A DNA stretch of 25,000 nucleotides from Prorocentrum cordatum (GCA_963575745.1 CAUYUJ010009426.1:1-25000); one strand, 5' to 3'; counted from the first letter of the stretch, positions 1 to 10,033 are shown. The notes: generated by a model from the sequence alone, not told the origin. Translations and numbers: made by a program.

Positions 1-1540
1 GGAGGGGCAGCGTCCAGGGGCAGAGTCCAGCGCCCAGAGCAGGCTGTCTCCGCAGCTCGGCTCTGGTTCTCGTCCTCCGCCTCGCCCCCTGTGGGGGCAG
101 CGCGGGAGCGCGGGGTCCCTCGCGCTGCGCGCTGCGCGCGTCGTGCTTCGCGCAGGGCGCGAGGCGCGAGATTGGGTGCCCCTGCAGGGAGCGCCAGGGC
201 CGGGTCCCTGGGGGCGCTCTGGACAGGCGGGGGGGGGGAGCGCATCGGAAGAGAAGCATCCGGACGTTCAGGGGGAACTCGGGGATGCACCCCCAGAGGG
301 GCTATTCGGACGCCCCTCCCTTCCCCTCCCTTCCCCTCCCCTTCCCCCAGATGCTTGCCGCCCCCTCCCCTCCCCCCCTCTCCCGCCCCTCCCTTCCCCT
401 CCTCCCCCCGAGCCATTCCGCTGGTGTACATACGCGCACCGATATACCGCAAGTTGTGTTCGCCACGCTCGGCGGAGAGAACACGGCGGGAGGCAGTTGT
501 GGGCCGCCGCGTGGTGCCGAAAAAAAGGAGGGGCTATTCGGACGCTGGACCGACATCGCGCGCTCGCCTTGCCTCGCTGCCGAGGACGCGGACGCCCCCC
601 CATCGTATAGCTCCGAGTCCGGCTTCCATGCTGTCCGGTCGAGTGTCCAACAAAACGTCGGGGGCTGGGGTCGCCGTTTGCCTGACGTGGTGTTGCGCGC
701 CAGATCTGTCGCTGCAGCGTCTTGCGAACGATAGCGCCGCGTCTGGTAGCCATGAGTGGTTTCGGATGTTCCGCCCTGGCTGGCGCCGCCGAGAGAATTC
801 ATGCTTCGTGTGTTGTTTGATTGATTGAGGGTTTGTCGTAGAATACACGCCACGTCGGCTATGGGATTGGAAGCTCGCGCCGCGCCGCCGGCGCGCCGGC
901 GATGCGGCGCGCGACGGGGAGCTCGGCGTGCTCCGTGCCGACGTCGCCGGTGCATCTGTCCGCGAGCGCAGGATCTGGGGGCTCTCCCGCCCCAGACCCC
1001 CTCGCGTCGTAAAAAACAGCGAAAAACGCTGGGTTTTTGGAAGATGTCGGTCTCGTGAGGGCCCTGCCCTTGCACACGGGGCCCCGAGGCCGTCAAAGAC
1101 GACTCGGAGTGGAGAGCCGGTTCCAGAGGAGGGGTCCAGACCCCTGCGAAATGTGATTGTTCCGTGCTATACCTCTGCCCTTCTTCTTCCCCTCCCTCTC
1201 CCCCTCTTGTTTCAATTTGGTTTGCTTCTTTCAATCTTAGCTGTGCTCGCATGGCGGATTTCTCGTCACTGCTCACTGTTCACTCGTCCGCGTCGGCCAG
1301 ACGTAACGGAGACCCTTCGCCAGAGTGACCTTTGGTATGCGCGCGGCTTTCGAGGGGCGCGGCCAGGGGGGCGGGGTGCGAACCCAACCCTGCCCCGCAG
1401 GCCTCGTTTCGCATGCCAACGATCGGCAAACCGCGTGCCGAAGGTCACTCTTGCCCAGGGTGGCTCTTGCGTGTAGCCGCCCCTTCCCTAGCCATCCCCG
1501 TCAGTTTTGCACTCATCTACACCTCTGGGTGCAATCCCGC
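1..1540. other. Unassigned GC-rich stretch, no gene recognised
   Basis: Several reading frames stay open here on both strands, but their products are Arg/Ala/Gly/Pro-rich and overlap in many frames, as GC-rich noncoding DNA does; I recognise no domain. An 18-bp direct repeat, GAGGGGCTATTCGGACGC, occurs at 296-313 and 528-545, flanking a block of C-rich sequence (about 314-415). Around 880-960 the sequence is dense in GCGCGCC/CGGCG motifs that could fold on themselves. Positions 1081-1136 resemble 18425-18485 (listed separately). From about 1180 the sequence grades into pyrimidine-rich DNA. Confidence 0.5.
1081..1136 (+). repeat. Dispersed repeat, copy A
   Basis: This segment aligns by eye with 18425-18485 in the same orientation. 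Shared blocks include GGCCGTCAA, CGACTC, AGAGCCGGT and GAGACC/CAGACC with short indels. Both copies lie close to pyrimidine-rich tracts. I cannot tell what element it belongs to; the flanks beyond this block match only weakly. Confidence 0.4.
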
Positions 1541-1812
1541 GCTCCTCCCCCGTCCCTTCCTCCCCCTCCTCCTCCTCCTCCTCCTCCTCCTCCTCCTCCT
1601 CCTCCTCCTCCTCCTCCTCATTGCCCCTCGCTCCTCAGGAGCCGCTCGCTCCACCTGCTGATCCTCCTCCTCCTCCTCCTCCTCCTCCTCCTCGCTCCTC
1701 GCTGATCCTCGCTCCCCTCCTCCTCCTCCTCCTCCTCCTCCTCCTCCTCTTCCTCCTCCTCCTCCTCCTTCCTCCTCCTCCTCCTCCTCCTCCTCCTCCT
1801 CCTCCTCCCTCT
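1541..1812 (+). repeat. (TCC)n microsatellite, interrupted
   Basis: Almost pure pyrimidine strand built of CTC/TCC triplets, with a near-perfect run at about 1565-1619 and further runs at 1662-1694 and 1721-1806, broken by short GC-rich interruptions. The frames that stay open across it encode only poly-Ser/Pro/Leu, or poly-Glu/Arg/Gly on the other strand, because no phase of a CCT/GGA repeat contains a stop codon. Confidence 0.95.
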
Positions 1813-1911
1813 TCGCACCGAAGTTCCGCTGGCACGCTCGGCATTCACAGAGAGACTGCAATCCCTCCAGAGGTCCCAGAAGTGTAAAAGCGTGCAGGCA
1901 AATCCTGCCCA

Positions 1912-2200
1912 CGATCCTCGGTCCTCGATGCCTCGTCCTTGGGCCAGGGCGGGCGATGCCGCGACCCCCTCGATCCCTCGACTCCTCGTCCTCGGTCCCA
2001 CGTCCTCGACCCCCGCCCCGACCCTCTTGACTCTCGATCCCTCGTTCTCGATCCATCGATCTCGACCCCTCGTCCTCGAACCCTCGATCCCTCGACCCCT
2101 GGACTCCTCGTCCTGGAACGCTCGATCCCTCGACCCCTCGTCCTGGAACGCCCGACCCCTCGACCCCTCGTCCTCGGACGCTCGATCCCTCGATCCCTGC
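1912..2200 (+). repeat. CTCGAYCC degenerate minisatellite with a 30-bp unit
   Basis: The stretch is built from variants of CTCGATCC, CTCGACCC and CTCGTCC. Within it a 30-bp unit starting CCTCGTCCTGGAACG (third copy CCTCGTCCTCGGACG) begins at 2106, 2136 and 2166. It is bounded by ordinary GC-rich sequence, and a run of C with scattered A follows at 2290-2320. Confidence 0.8.
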
Positions 2201-2390
2201 CCGGAACCCCGCCGAGCAGGCGCTTCTTCCGGTCGGATTCCTCCACGCGGGAGGCCCCGGCCGAGGCGGGCAGCGCCCACCCGCGTTTGCCCCCCCCCCC
2301 CACCCCCCACCCCCACCCCCTCCTTGGCAGCCGCCCGGCGCGCGCCGCGTGTTGGAGGGAAGGAGGGAGTAGGCAGGAGGAGGCTCCCTC

Positions 2391-2690
2391 CTCTCTCCTC
2401 CCGGGGCCTCCTTGCTCCTGCTCCTCCGCCTCCTCCTCCTCCTCCTCCATCCTCCTCCTGCCCTCCTCCCCCTCCTCCTCTCCTCCTCCTCCTCCTCCTC
2501 CTCCTCCTCCTCCTCCTCCGCCTCCTTCTCCTCCCCATGCTCCTCCTCATCCATCTCCTCCTCCTCCCTCCCCTCCTGCTCCTCCCCCTCCTCCTCCACC
2601 TCCTCCTCCTCCTCCTCCTCCTCCTCCTCCTCCTCTTCCTCCTCCTCCTTCTCCTCCTCCTCCTCCTCCGCCTGCTCCTCCTCATCCACC
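2391..2690 (+). repeat. (TCC)n tract immediately upstream of the retroelement
   Basis: About 300 bp of almost uninterrupted pyrimidine, mainly TCC triplets with a few CAT, GCC and GCT interruptions. It runs up to the first base of the spliced-leader copy at 2691. The TCC sequence resumes at 10078 after the element, so the simplest reading is one tract split by the insertion. Directly upstream of the leader's terminal AG, the tract also has the composition of a splice-acceptor polypyrimidine tract; that role is inferred. Confidence 0.95.
2675..2690 (+). repeat. Candidate target-site duplication, left copy
   Basis: The 16 bases that abut the spliced leader (CTCCTCCTCATCC followed by ACC) recur at 10078-10093 with one mismatch (A to C). 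Adjacency to the element's 5' end favours a true target-site duplication of the kind LINE insertion makes. The caution is that the surrounding DNA is TCC repeat, where chance matches are common; CTCCTCATCC also occurs near 2541. Confidence 0.5.
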
Positions 2691-2712
2691 TCCGTAGCCA
2701 TTTTGGCTCAAG
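2691..2712 (+). promoter_or_regulatory. Genomic copy of the dinoflagellate spliced leader (dinoSL relic)
   Basis: All 22 bases match the dinoSL consensus: a leading T (allowed by the degenerate first position), then CCGTAGCCATTTTGGCTC, then AAG. In dinoflagellates this leader is not encoded at genes but is joined to nuclear mRNAs by trans-splicing from a short SL RNA. Finding it in DNA fused to a coding sequence is the known hallmark of a mature mRNA copied back into the genome. There is no GT donor after it, as an SL RNA gene would have, so it is not an SL RNA gene. An ATG follows at 2713. Only one copy is present; repeated rounds of recycling would leave partial tandem leaders. Confidence 0.95.
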
Positions 2713-2828
2713 ATGCTTTGTTCCCCAGGGGACCAAACGGATACCGCTAATCCGCGGCTGCTTTCATACTCTCCGCCTGGTTCTCCCCAGGTGTGGAGCC
2801 CTGCTACAGTCAGCAGGGCCGTCAGCTC

Positions 2829-4017
2829 ATGGGCCGCCATGCGAGCAGCAAGGGTGCCAGCGGAGCCTGCGGCAAGGGCAAGGACAAGTCGGGCACCTAC
2901 GTCAGCTGCTCGGCGTGCCGCTACCGCTGGAACTTCAAGTCGAACCATTGGTGCTACCAGTGCTGCTCGCCGATGGTGCCGCACCCGGCTCCCGACGAAG
3001 CCCGCGGGCCAGTGGTCGTTCGGCCCGCCCATGCTCGCCTCGAACCCGTTCGACACCTTCGCTGCGGCGGCGCCGCCCGCGGGTGGCCAGGCCAAGGGCC
3101 CCCCTGTGCCGCCGAGGGCCGCCAAGGGTGCGCCGAAGGAGCGCCGCCCATGGGTCTGGCACGGGCCAGGCTGGTACCCGTACGGCGGCGGGCCGCCGCC
3201 AGAGGACGTGCGTGAGGCCCCGCGGCCCGCCGACCCTCTCGCGTTGCTCCGCGAGCAGCTGGGGGACTGCCACGAGCTCACGGCCCTGTCCGCCAAGCTG
3301 GCCGCGAAGGAGCAGCCTGCCGAGGCCCCGCGCCGCCCGCCCCTCTTGGAGGAGGAGGTCTCCGCGAAGGGGATCGCGCGCAGGCGAGCGCAGGCTTGGC
3401 TTGAGACCTGTGCGCGCCGCGTCATTGAAGGCGAGGCCTGGCTGGCCGACGCCAAGGAGGCGGAGGGTGCAGCGGCCGAGGCGGCGCGCCAGGCCCAGCA
3501 GGACTGGGAGGAGGCGCGCGCCAAGCAGCTGCCATCGCCGTCGAGGCCGCGGTCTGAGACGGCATCCGCTGCTACGGCCATCAACCTCTCGACGCTCGTC
3601 GACGAGGGCTCGCTGCGCTTCGTCGATGGCCCCCTCTTCGACCTGGAGGGCCTCGAGGCCGACGAGACGGAGCGCACGGAGTGGGCCCGCATCAAGGGCG
3701 AGCTCGCAACCAAGGGCGAGCTCGCCACCAGCGCGCAGACCAAGGTTCAGGAGGCCTTGGGGCCCGCCGCTCAGCAGATCCTCAAGCTCCACGCCAGGTT
3801 GCAGGCCAAGAGGCGCCGCGGCCCTGATGGAGCCCCAGCCTCGGGCCCCGCGGAGCATTCGGCTCCTACTGCTGGTGCCTCTTCTGCTGGCGGCAGCGGT
3901 GCTGGATCGTCGCGGGGCGGTGGCGAGCGCATCAGTGCTGAGGCCCTGCGAGCTGCGGCCAGGGCTAAGGCCACGGCTGCCATTGACGAGAAGAAGCGGG
4001 ACACGCAAGGAGTTTAG
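2829..4017 (+). pseudogene. LINE ORF1-like protein with CxxC zinc finger (frameshifted)
   Basis: Read in the 2829 frame, the N-terminal part carries a zinc-finger-like pattern at about 2905-2970: two CxxC pairs about a dozen residues apart, with Trp and Asn between (SCSACRYRW ... CYQC). After about 2970-3005 the coding signal moves by one base. The second frame then stays open to the TAG at 4015-4017, with a Gly/Pro-rich stretch and an Ala/Glu/Arg-rich part likely to be helical (about 3240-3540). ORF1 proteins of LINEs bind the element RNA; that role is inferred from position and the finger. An ATG directly after the leader (2713) opens the second frame too, but that frame is only Ala/Arg-rich across the finger, so I favour 2829 as the ancestral start. 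The frame of 2829 has a TAA at 2748-2750. Confidence 0.6.
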
Positions 4018-4094
4018 CGCCTGCGAGTGCGCCGACGCCGCCACGCACGGCGGCTTGCCGCTCCCGCACTACGGGGACATCTTCCCCACGAAGG

Positions 4095-6086
4095 ATGAAG
4101 AGCTCGCCTTCTTCCCCGACCTTGAAGGTCTACGGCCGCTACAAGTTCAGAACCTCCCAGAGCGACGACGACTCTGAGTTCGAGGGCAGAGCGGCCCAGT
4201 GCAAGGATCAGGACCCTGCCAGGCGGGCAGCCATTCACAATAGACAGCTGCTTGAGAGGCGGCTGAGGTCTTTCACTGGCGCCTGGGTGCCTGACCCCAG
4301 CGTCGTTGATGACGCTACTGGCTTGGCCGACTGGAAGCGCGTTTCCATTCCTTACGTTGCCAGCTTCCTGGCAGACCCTGCACTGCAGCCCCTTGTGCAA
4401 GAGGCCGCTGATTCAGCAGGGCATGGCAACCTTGCGGTCGCTCAGCTGGACATGGCCAGGCAGATTTGCGAGCGAGCGTGGCACGCCCGCCGTCGCCAGC
4501 GGCAAGCTTATCATGATCACCTCAGCAGCCTCCGCGACATCGGCTACGACGACTGGCAGAAAGAGTTGGCTCGCAATGCCCCGAGTTACATCGACGCGCG
4601 TCGTGCGCTCGACACCAGGGCCCCACGGAGACGACAGACCACGACAGTTGCGCCGACGGTGGTTTTGCCATTTTGTGGAAGGCCGTTCCTCTCCTCAGCT
4701 GCTCAGGCGGAGGCGCCAGATTTCCCGACCTCCTGTGCAGGCGAGGCGCGAGCCCTTGCACTGAGGCCCGCTCGGCCCCGACAGGCGGCCACGGCCCCTG
4801 CTGTAGAGTGGATGCCTGGCTGCACTCCGAGTTCTATTGCTTCCTCGTCATCGACACCTGGGGGCCCGAGGATTTCCACGGGTGGGCCGTGTGCGGCTAC
4901 GTCGGCTTCAACTTCTGGGAGCACTCCGAGTTCGGCGGCCGCTTCGGCCTCGGCACCATTGGGTACGAGGGTTTCCACGCGTGCCTCGGTTACGGCGGCG
5001 CCTGCCCCAGCCCCAAGGTGCACCCCGCGCTGGGCCCCTGCCTCGGCCTCGGCCCCCTTCGCTCCGAGGTCGTCTACGGGGGGGCCGTGTGCGGAGGCAG
5101 CTGAGGAGGATCTCGCCAATCCCCACTCAGCCCGTTTGTTGTTCGCCAACATCAGCGAGTGGGGCCCGAAGGCTCTGTCATTCATGCGCGGGGCAGGCTC
5201 CACGTTCGAGACGGTTCCCCTCGCTGAGACCCACGTCAAGCTCAGCGGCATGGAGGTTGCCCGTTCGGAGCTGCTCAAGGACGGATGGAAGATGGTTGGG
5301 ACCCCTGCCTCGGCATCAGCGTCCTCATCGTCGGGCTCCAGGGGGGGCGAGTGGATTGCACACAAGAGGCACATTGCCGCCACCTCCTGGGAACGTTTTC
5401 GCTCAGCCAAACCGAGAGCTATTGGAGGATGTTGCCCCAGTACCCTGCATCTCAAACGCGGCAACGTGGCGCTGCTGACTGCCCACCTCTTTCCTGGGCC
5501 CCAAACTGGTGGCACCAATACCCCTCGCATTCGCTCCATTAGCAGGTTTGTCTGCTCCCTGGCTGATCCATGGATCACTTGTGCTGACTGGAATTTGGAG
5601 CCAGACGCACTGACCAAGAGCGGCCTGCTGGAGGTCTGGGACGGGGAGATTGTCACCCCCAGCAGATGCAGTGCGACTTGTACGCTTGGTAGTCGCCCAT
5701 TGATCGACTACTTGGTGGTCAAGAGGGGCTTTGATGACCACATTCGTGGCAAGGCTTTCACGTTAGTTCCGTGGAAGACCCATGTAGCCTTGGATATCGA
5801 GATCGTTTCGGGCCACGCTGAATGGTGGCATCAGGTTTTGGACGCTCCCAGTGAGCCCCCACAGCGACCCAGGCCCAAGAAGGCCTCAGACCCTGGCAGC
5901 AAGAGATCATGGCGCCGTGAGGAGGCTCGGGTCCGCAGGCGGGAACGTCGCAGCGCAGATTTGCAGGAGGCTTTCGGCGAGGTCAATCCTCCCGATGACG
6001 AGCAACCTGACGATGGTGCCGAGCAGGTACCCTTTCGGTTGGAACCGGATACCTGGGTCAACGCTGCCTCGGAGGTTCGACCTTGA
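4095..6086 (+). pseudogene. LINE ORF2, N-terminal part: APE-like endonuclease (EEP) domain
   Basis: 663 codons in the frame shared with the first RT half. Residues about 1-230 are an unassigned region that begins acidic and becomes helical; about 235-345 is a Ser/Thr/Ala/Pro-rich linker. An endonuclease/exonuclease/phosphatase domain follows at about 350-570: LLFANISEW (first strand with the catalytic Asn), AETHV with Glu378, ADWNLEP with Asp498 and Asn500, LIDYLVV with Asp538, and KTHVAL with His563. In this family the enzyme nicks target DNA to prime reverse transcription. In the last motif the usual SDH has become KTH, so the Asp before His563 is missing. The C-terminal tail is Arg/Lys-rich. 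The stop at 6084-6086 is an in-frame TGA inside what should be one long ORF2, since the same frame resumes with RT sequence. The start is uncertain: 4095 is the first ATG after ORF1 ends at 4017. Confidence 0.8.
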
Positions 6087-7400
6087 GCCCGAACCATTTC
6101 GGACTCGAGGGCCTGGACTTTCCCCTCTGACGCTGATGTGGGCGTGCTGAGGGCTTCCCAGTCTTACCATCGATGGGTATCTACTTTGGAACTGGCCATA
6201 TGACGCACTGAAGGTGTTAAGTCCGACCAGCAGTCCCAGAACATCGGACGCGGCAACTTGCATGGCCTCACTTGGCGCAAGCTGCAGCCGCCCCCCGGGC
6301 GCACTCACATGCGTAACCCTACTATGGAGTTTTGGTGGACGATATCGTCGTTGGTCACACGGTGCACTGCCCTACGCCGACACGACAGGGATCCCGATCA
6401 GCAAGGGGCCCTGACCACCTCCACCTCCAGCCTGTTTGACCAGGCCGGGGCCCAGCCGAGGGCCGTCTTGTTCGGACCCAGGGCCACTCACCGGGAGATT
6501 CAGGAGTGGTTCGATGCGGCCTGCCTCATTTACGGGCCGCCTCTGGATTTGGACACCCTGGAGCGTTTCGTCGATTTCACGGAGACTTGGTGCTCGCGTT
6601 CTTGGGGCAGGGCCTTAGTGTCCTCGGGCGTTGCCTACGTCAAGTGGGCCAGGGACTGCTGGCGTACAAGGCCTTCGGTGGTCCATCGGCACGTCCGCGA
6701 CCCTCAGCAGCCCGCGGCGCTGGAAGTCCCTGATGGTGGGCCCGAGGGGGCCACTGGCGACCCTGCCAGGCTCATGGAGCACAAGCTGCAGGCGTGGAGG
6801 GCGACCTGGACCGACCCGCGCGCGTCCCGCGAGGACCTGTGCAAGGGAATGCAGCTGTTGCTCAAGCATGTTCGGGCCCACCGCATCAGTGACCTGGAGG
6901 ATGAGGGCATCATGGGAGTTGTCGCCAGGATGGCCCCCAACAAGGCCCGAGGTGTGGACGTCCTCAGCCCCATCGACATTCAGAGGCTGCCGACCGAGGG
7001 GCGGCAGCAATTCGGCGACATGCTGCGTGAGGCTGGGCGGGTGGGCTCGTGGCCTGTCCAGCTCTTGCTAGCCGCGGGAGCGACCGTCCCGAAACCGTCA
7101 GGAGGTGATCGGGCGATCGGTGTCTCACCGACCTGCATGGGAGTTTGGTCGAGGGCTCGGGCCCCGATCACGGACCAGTGGTCCCAAGACTTCGGTGAGT
7201 TTTGGGACACGGCTATCCGAGGCTCCTCGGCTCTTAGAGCGGCCTTGCAGAGGGCCATTTTAGATGAGTCCTCCTTCCGGCTTGGTTTCACCTCGGCCTC
7301 CCTCCTCCTTGACCTGGAAAAGTCTTATGACCATGGTAGCATGCTCTTACTGATGCGCGTTTCGATCGATCAGGGACCCCCTCGATCGTCACCCTTTTAG
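6087..7400 (+). pseudogene. LINE ORF2, reverse transcriptase, N-terminal half
   Basis: Same frame as the endonuclease, separated from it by TGA at 6084-6086 and a second TGA at 6201-6203. Recognisable RT blocks: the thumb-proximal linker with FWWTISSLVTR (about 6330-6365), the finger motif MAPNKARGVDVLSP (about 6930-6970), VPKPSGGDRAIGVSP (about 7085-7130), which is the family's basic motif before motif A, and motif A LLLDLEKSYDH with the catalytic Asp at 7311-7313. After about 7345-7379 the frame runs into TAG (7398-7400) while the protein continues one frame over, so a short indel has broken RT between motifs A and B. The enzyme copies the element RNA into DNA at the nicked target. Confidence 0.85.
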
Positions 7401-8167
7401 AAGTGCAGATGCGCCTAGCTCCCAGGACCCCTCGGTCCAAGAACATCGCCTCGGATTTAACCTTTCCCACGCGCTCTATTGTAGCAGGCTCAGCGCACGG
7501 TGTCAAACTTGCCAAAGTATTCCTGGGTCCGATTCTGTCGGCTGCTCATGCGGCCTCGGGGGTCCGTGCCCTTGTCTCCTCCGCGGGCCTCTGGGCCTTT
7601 GTTGATGACGCCGTCGCGCGGGCCGAGGGCACAGAGGAGAGTGTCATCGCTCAGATTTCCACTGTTGGCCAGTCCTTTGCCCGATCGTTTGCCTTGCATC
7701 AGTTGCCCGCGTCGCCTAAGACCAAGGTCATTGCATCTTCTCCTAAGGTTGGAAAGCGTATTGTTGCCAACCTGAGGGGAGCAGGCATCCCAGCCCCCTT
7801 GGCGGTCCAAGCTGTTGACCCCGGGCGCGACGCGGGAGGCGGGGCTCGTCGGGTGGTGGTTAAGCTCACGGACCGCCAGAGGAAGGCCCGCCCACGTGCA
7901 CAGCGCAGTCGCCGCTTGCGATGCCACGCCAAGGCGGCGAAAGTTTCTCAGGGGCTCTGGCTTCAGGGAGCGCTCCCCCAGGCCGTTTACGGCCATCAGG
8001 CCATGGGTATCTCCCTTTCTTCCATCCTAGCCTTGAGGTGCCAGGCGGCCCACTCGGTTGCCAGTGAAGGTCCAGGCCGTTGCCGTACCACTGTGCTCTC
8101 ATTATTCTATGCCGAACGAGAGCCCTTCATTGCTATGAGGGCTCAGTGTTTTACACGCGTGGTTTGA
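7379..8167 (+). pseudogene. LINE ORF2, reverse transcriptase, C-terminal half
   Basis: Continues RT in a different frame. Motif B is recognisable as SIVAGSAHGVKLAKVFLGP (about 7477-7536), in the place of the common G-x-x-Q-G block. Motif C is FVDD at 7598-7609, the metal-binding pair in the family's YxDD motif with Phe for Tyr. Later motifs (KTKVIASSPK, about 7720-7750) fit the region after motif C. The reading frame has no upstream ATG, only a GTG at 7403, because it is the middle of a broken gene. It ends at a TGA (8165-8167) that I attribute to a frameshift: related-looking sequence resumes in the neighbouring frame at once. Confidence 0.85.
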
Positions 8168-8615
8168 CATGTGGAGCCGCTTTCCTGAGACGCACGCCCG
8201 TATCACCCGCTCGTGGCACCACATTCGGGGCCGACTTGACATCATGGCCGCGAAACGCTGGCGTCGGGTGCGTGGCCCGATCGGGGCTGTCGTCGCCACG
8301 TTACTTGATGTTGGTTGGAGGCCTGTGCCCCCTGTCGAGTGGCAAAGACCTGTGGGCGACCAATATGAGGTTTGGCATTTTCCTGATCAGGACGACATTG
8401 AGCGTCTCGAGGGTGATTTCGATGTCGCTGAGTTGGTTGATGATGTCAAGGAAGATTTGCATGCTGCGTTGTGGGCCCAGGCCTCGCCCCACCCCCACGG
8501 CGACGACCTGGCCGAGGGGGCTGACCTCCAACCCCTGCGCCAGGAGTTCTGGCGCCTTGAGCAGCGTGACCAGTATGAGCAGGTAGGTCTACGCACGGCT
8601 GTTGCGTCGGGGGGC
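8151..8615 (+). pseudogene. LINE ORF2, linker between RT and RNase H
   Basis: The frame starting before 8169 reads WSRFPETHARITRSWHHI and further on RRVRGPIGAVVATLLDVGW, a Trp/Arg-rich segment that joins RT to the C-terminal domains. An acidic stretch (about 8395-8460) follows. This frame stays open to 8786, but from about 8610 its product becomes featureless while the next frame shows a zinc-knuckle pattern. I therefore place a frameshift between 8570 and 8610: the next frame has a TGA at 8567-8569 and is open after it. Confidence 0.6.
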
Positions 8616-10033
8616 AGCGGGCCCACGTCCGTCAACATGAAGCGGGGCATGCGGTTTCCACTACCTGCCCCCGCCGTGGCCTGGCCCCCGAAACTTTTGT
8701 TTCTCACCGCGCGTGGGAATGCACCAAGAATTGTAACCCTGAGGCCTTTGAGCTGTCGGACGGCCTTAGTCACCAGGCCCGTCTAGGTCACGAGGCCAAT
8801 CCAGCCTTGTGGCTCCGTGGCTTTCCTCCCAGATCTTTAACTTGCCCTGCGTTCAAGGACGGGGGGGGGGGGGGGGATGCGTCGTGGGAGGTGGGGTCGC
8901 CGCCGTCGTTGGTCGAAGGATCCTCTGTCGATGCGGCCAGGTCCCCCGCGGGGCTCCTGCGGGTCTTTGGAGATGGCTCTGGAGGAGCCTTCAGCTCCGA
9001 CCCGCGCCGCCGACGCGTCGGCGCTGCTGCTGTCCTGGTGGCTTGGGGCGGCGCCAAGTGGTCCAGACTAAAGGGTTGGGCCTCCACCATTACAGGTCGC
9101 CGTCAGACGGTCCCCAGAGCGGAGCTTTTGGCTTTTGAGTTGGCGCACCGCAGTGCCCCAGGGGAGTTTGAGTACGTCACCGACAACCAACCCCTTTTAG
9201 AGGGTTGGCGGCGGCGCCGCTTCTGTCACGGTAGTGGTGTGAATTCGGATTTGTGGTTTCGTAGCCGTTTGGCCCTCGAGGGCCGCGAGAACGGGATTTC
9301 TGTTTTGTGGGCGCCCTCCCACCTGGATCCCACGGTCCCCTCCTTGTCGGGGGACCAGGTTCTTCTCGCGGCGGGCGATGGAGTGGCTGACGAGTTGGCG
9401 GGCCAGGCTGCTCGGGAGTCTTGGGACCTTGCTACTCGTGGTCAGCGCGTGCCCGACACCGACAGATGGGACGCCACGTGCTTTCTCATCCGCCAGTGGG
9501 CTGCCCAAGCGTTGGCGGATTCAATCCGCGCGGCCCCGTGGACCGCGGACAGGCCCAGGCTGGGCCGTTCCACTGTCACTAAACTTCAGGCTGCCCTCAG
9601 AGGCAGCTCACACTGTCGAATTAAAACGGGTTTGAAGTGGATTTGCTCACTCTGCTCGTCTATTTTCCCCTCGGCGAGCGTTTTCGAGGCTGGCGCCCAA
9701 CCCTGCCCTGCCGTGGACGATGGCGTCCCTGAGCAGGAGTTTGGCCATGGGATATCTCGGGCGCGGCGGGCGGTGACGATGGGGGGGGGGGTTCTTTGCA
9801 CTCTGGTCACTGTTTGCATTTATGGCCCGGGCATTCGCTGTACTTCTGCTCCCGGCGTGGCCGATCGGCCGCAGTCGACCCGAGGCAACTTCTCAGCGAA
9901 TGTTCCCTGTGCTCTAAGAATTCGCCGAGGGTTATTCCCAGGCCACAAGGGCCCCTCGGCCCCTGTGTTGGAGGCCGCCCTCAGTCGGGTCCGACGTGCG
10001 GAGGGGCGTCGGTTAATCTTGTGCTCTCGCTAG
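8570..10033 (+). pseudogene. LINE ORF2, zinc-knuckle remnant and RNase H domain
   Basis: The segment opens with a knuckle-like pattern: Cys at 8666, PETFVSH with His at 8705, and WEC with Cys at 8720. The second Cys expected in CPxC is Arg (CGT at 8675). RNase H follows with all four acidic residues: Asp in FGDGSGG (8972), Glu in RAELLAF (9122), Asp in VTDNQPL (9182) and Asp in GVADELA (9389), plus the His of WAPSHLD (9320). RNase H removes the RNA strand after copying. Runs of 16 G (8861-8876) and 11 G (9781-9791) lie in the frame and are likely indel sites. The tail keeps a basic stretch (RIRRGLFPGHKG, about 9920-9955). TAG at 10031-10033 ends it. Confidence 0.85.

Noticed and set aside
1517-2701. 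394-residue minus-strand open frame, rich in Glu/Gly/Arg
   Set aside because: TCC/GGA repeats contain no stop in any phase. The product is homopolymer-like with no domain, and it overlaps similar frames in other phases.
1892-4177. 761-residue plus-strand open frame
   Set aside because: It joins the CTCGAYCC minisatellite, a TCC tract and an off-frame shadow of ORF1. The zinc-finger and downstream coding signal lie in the other frames.
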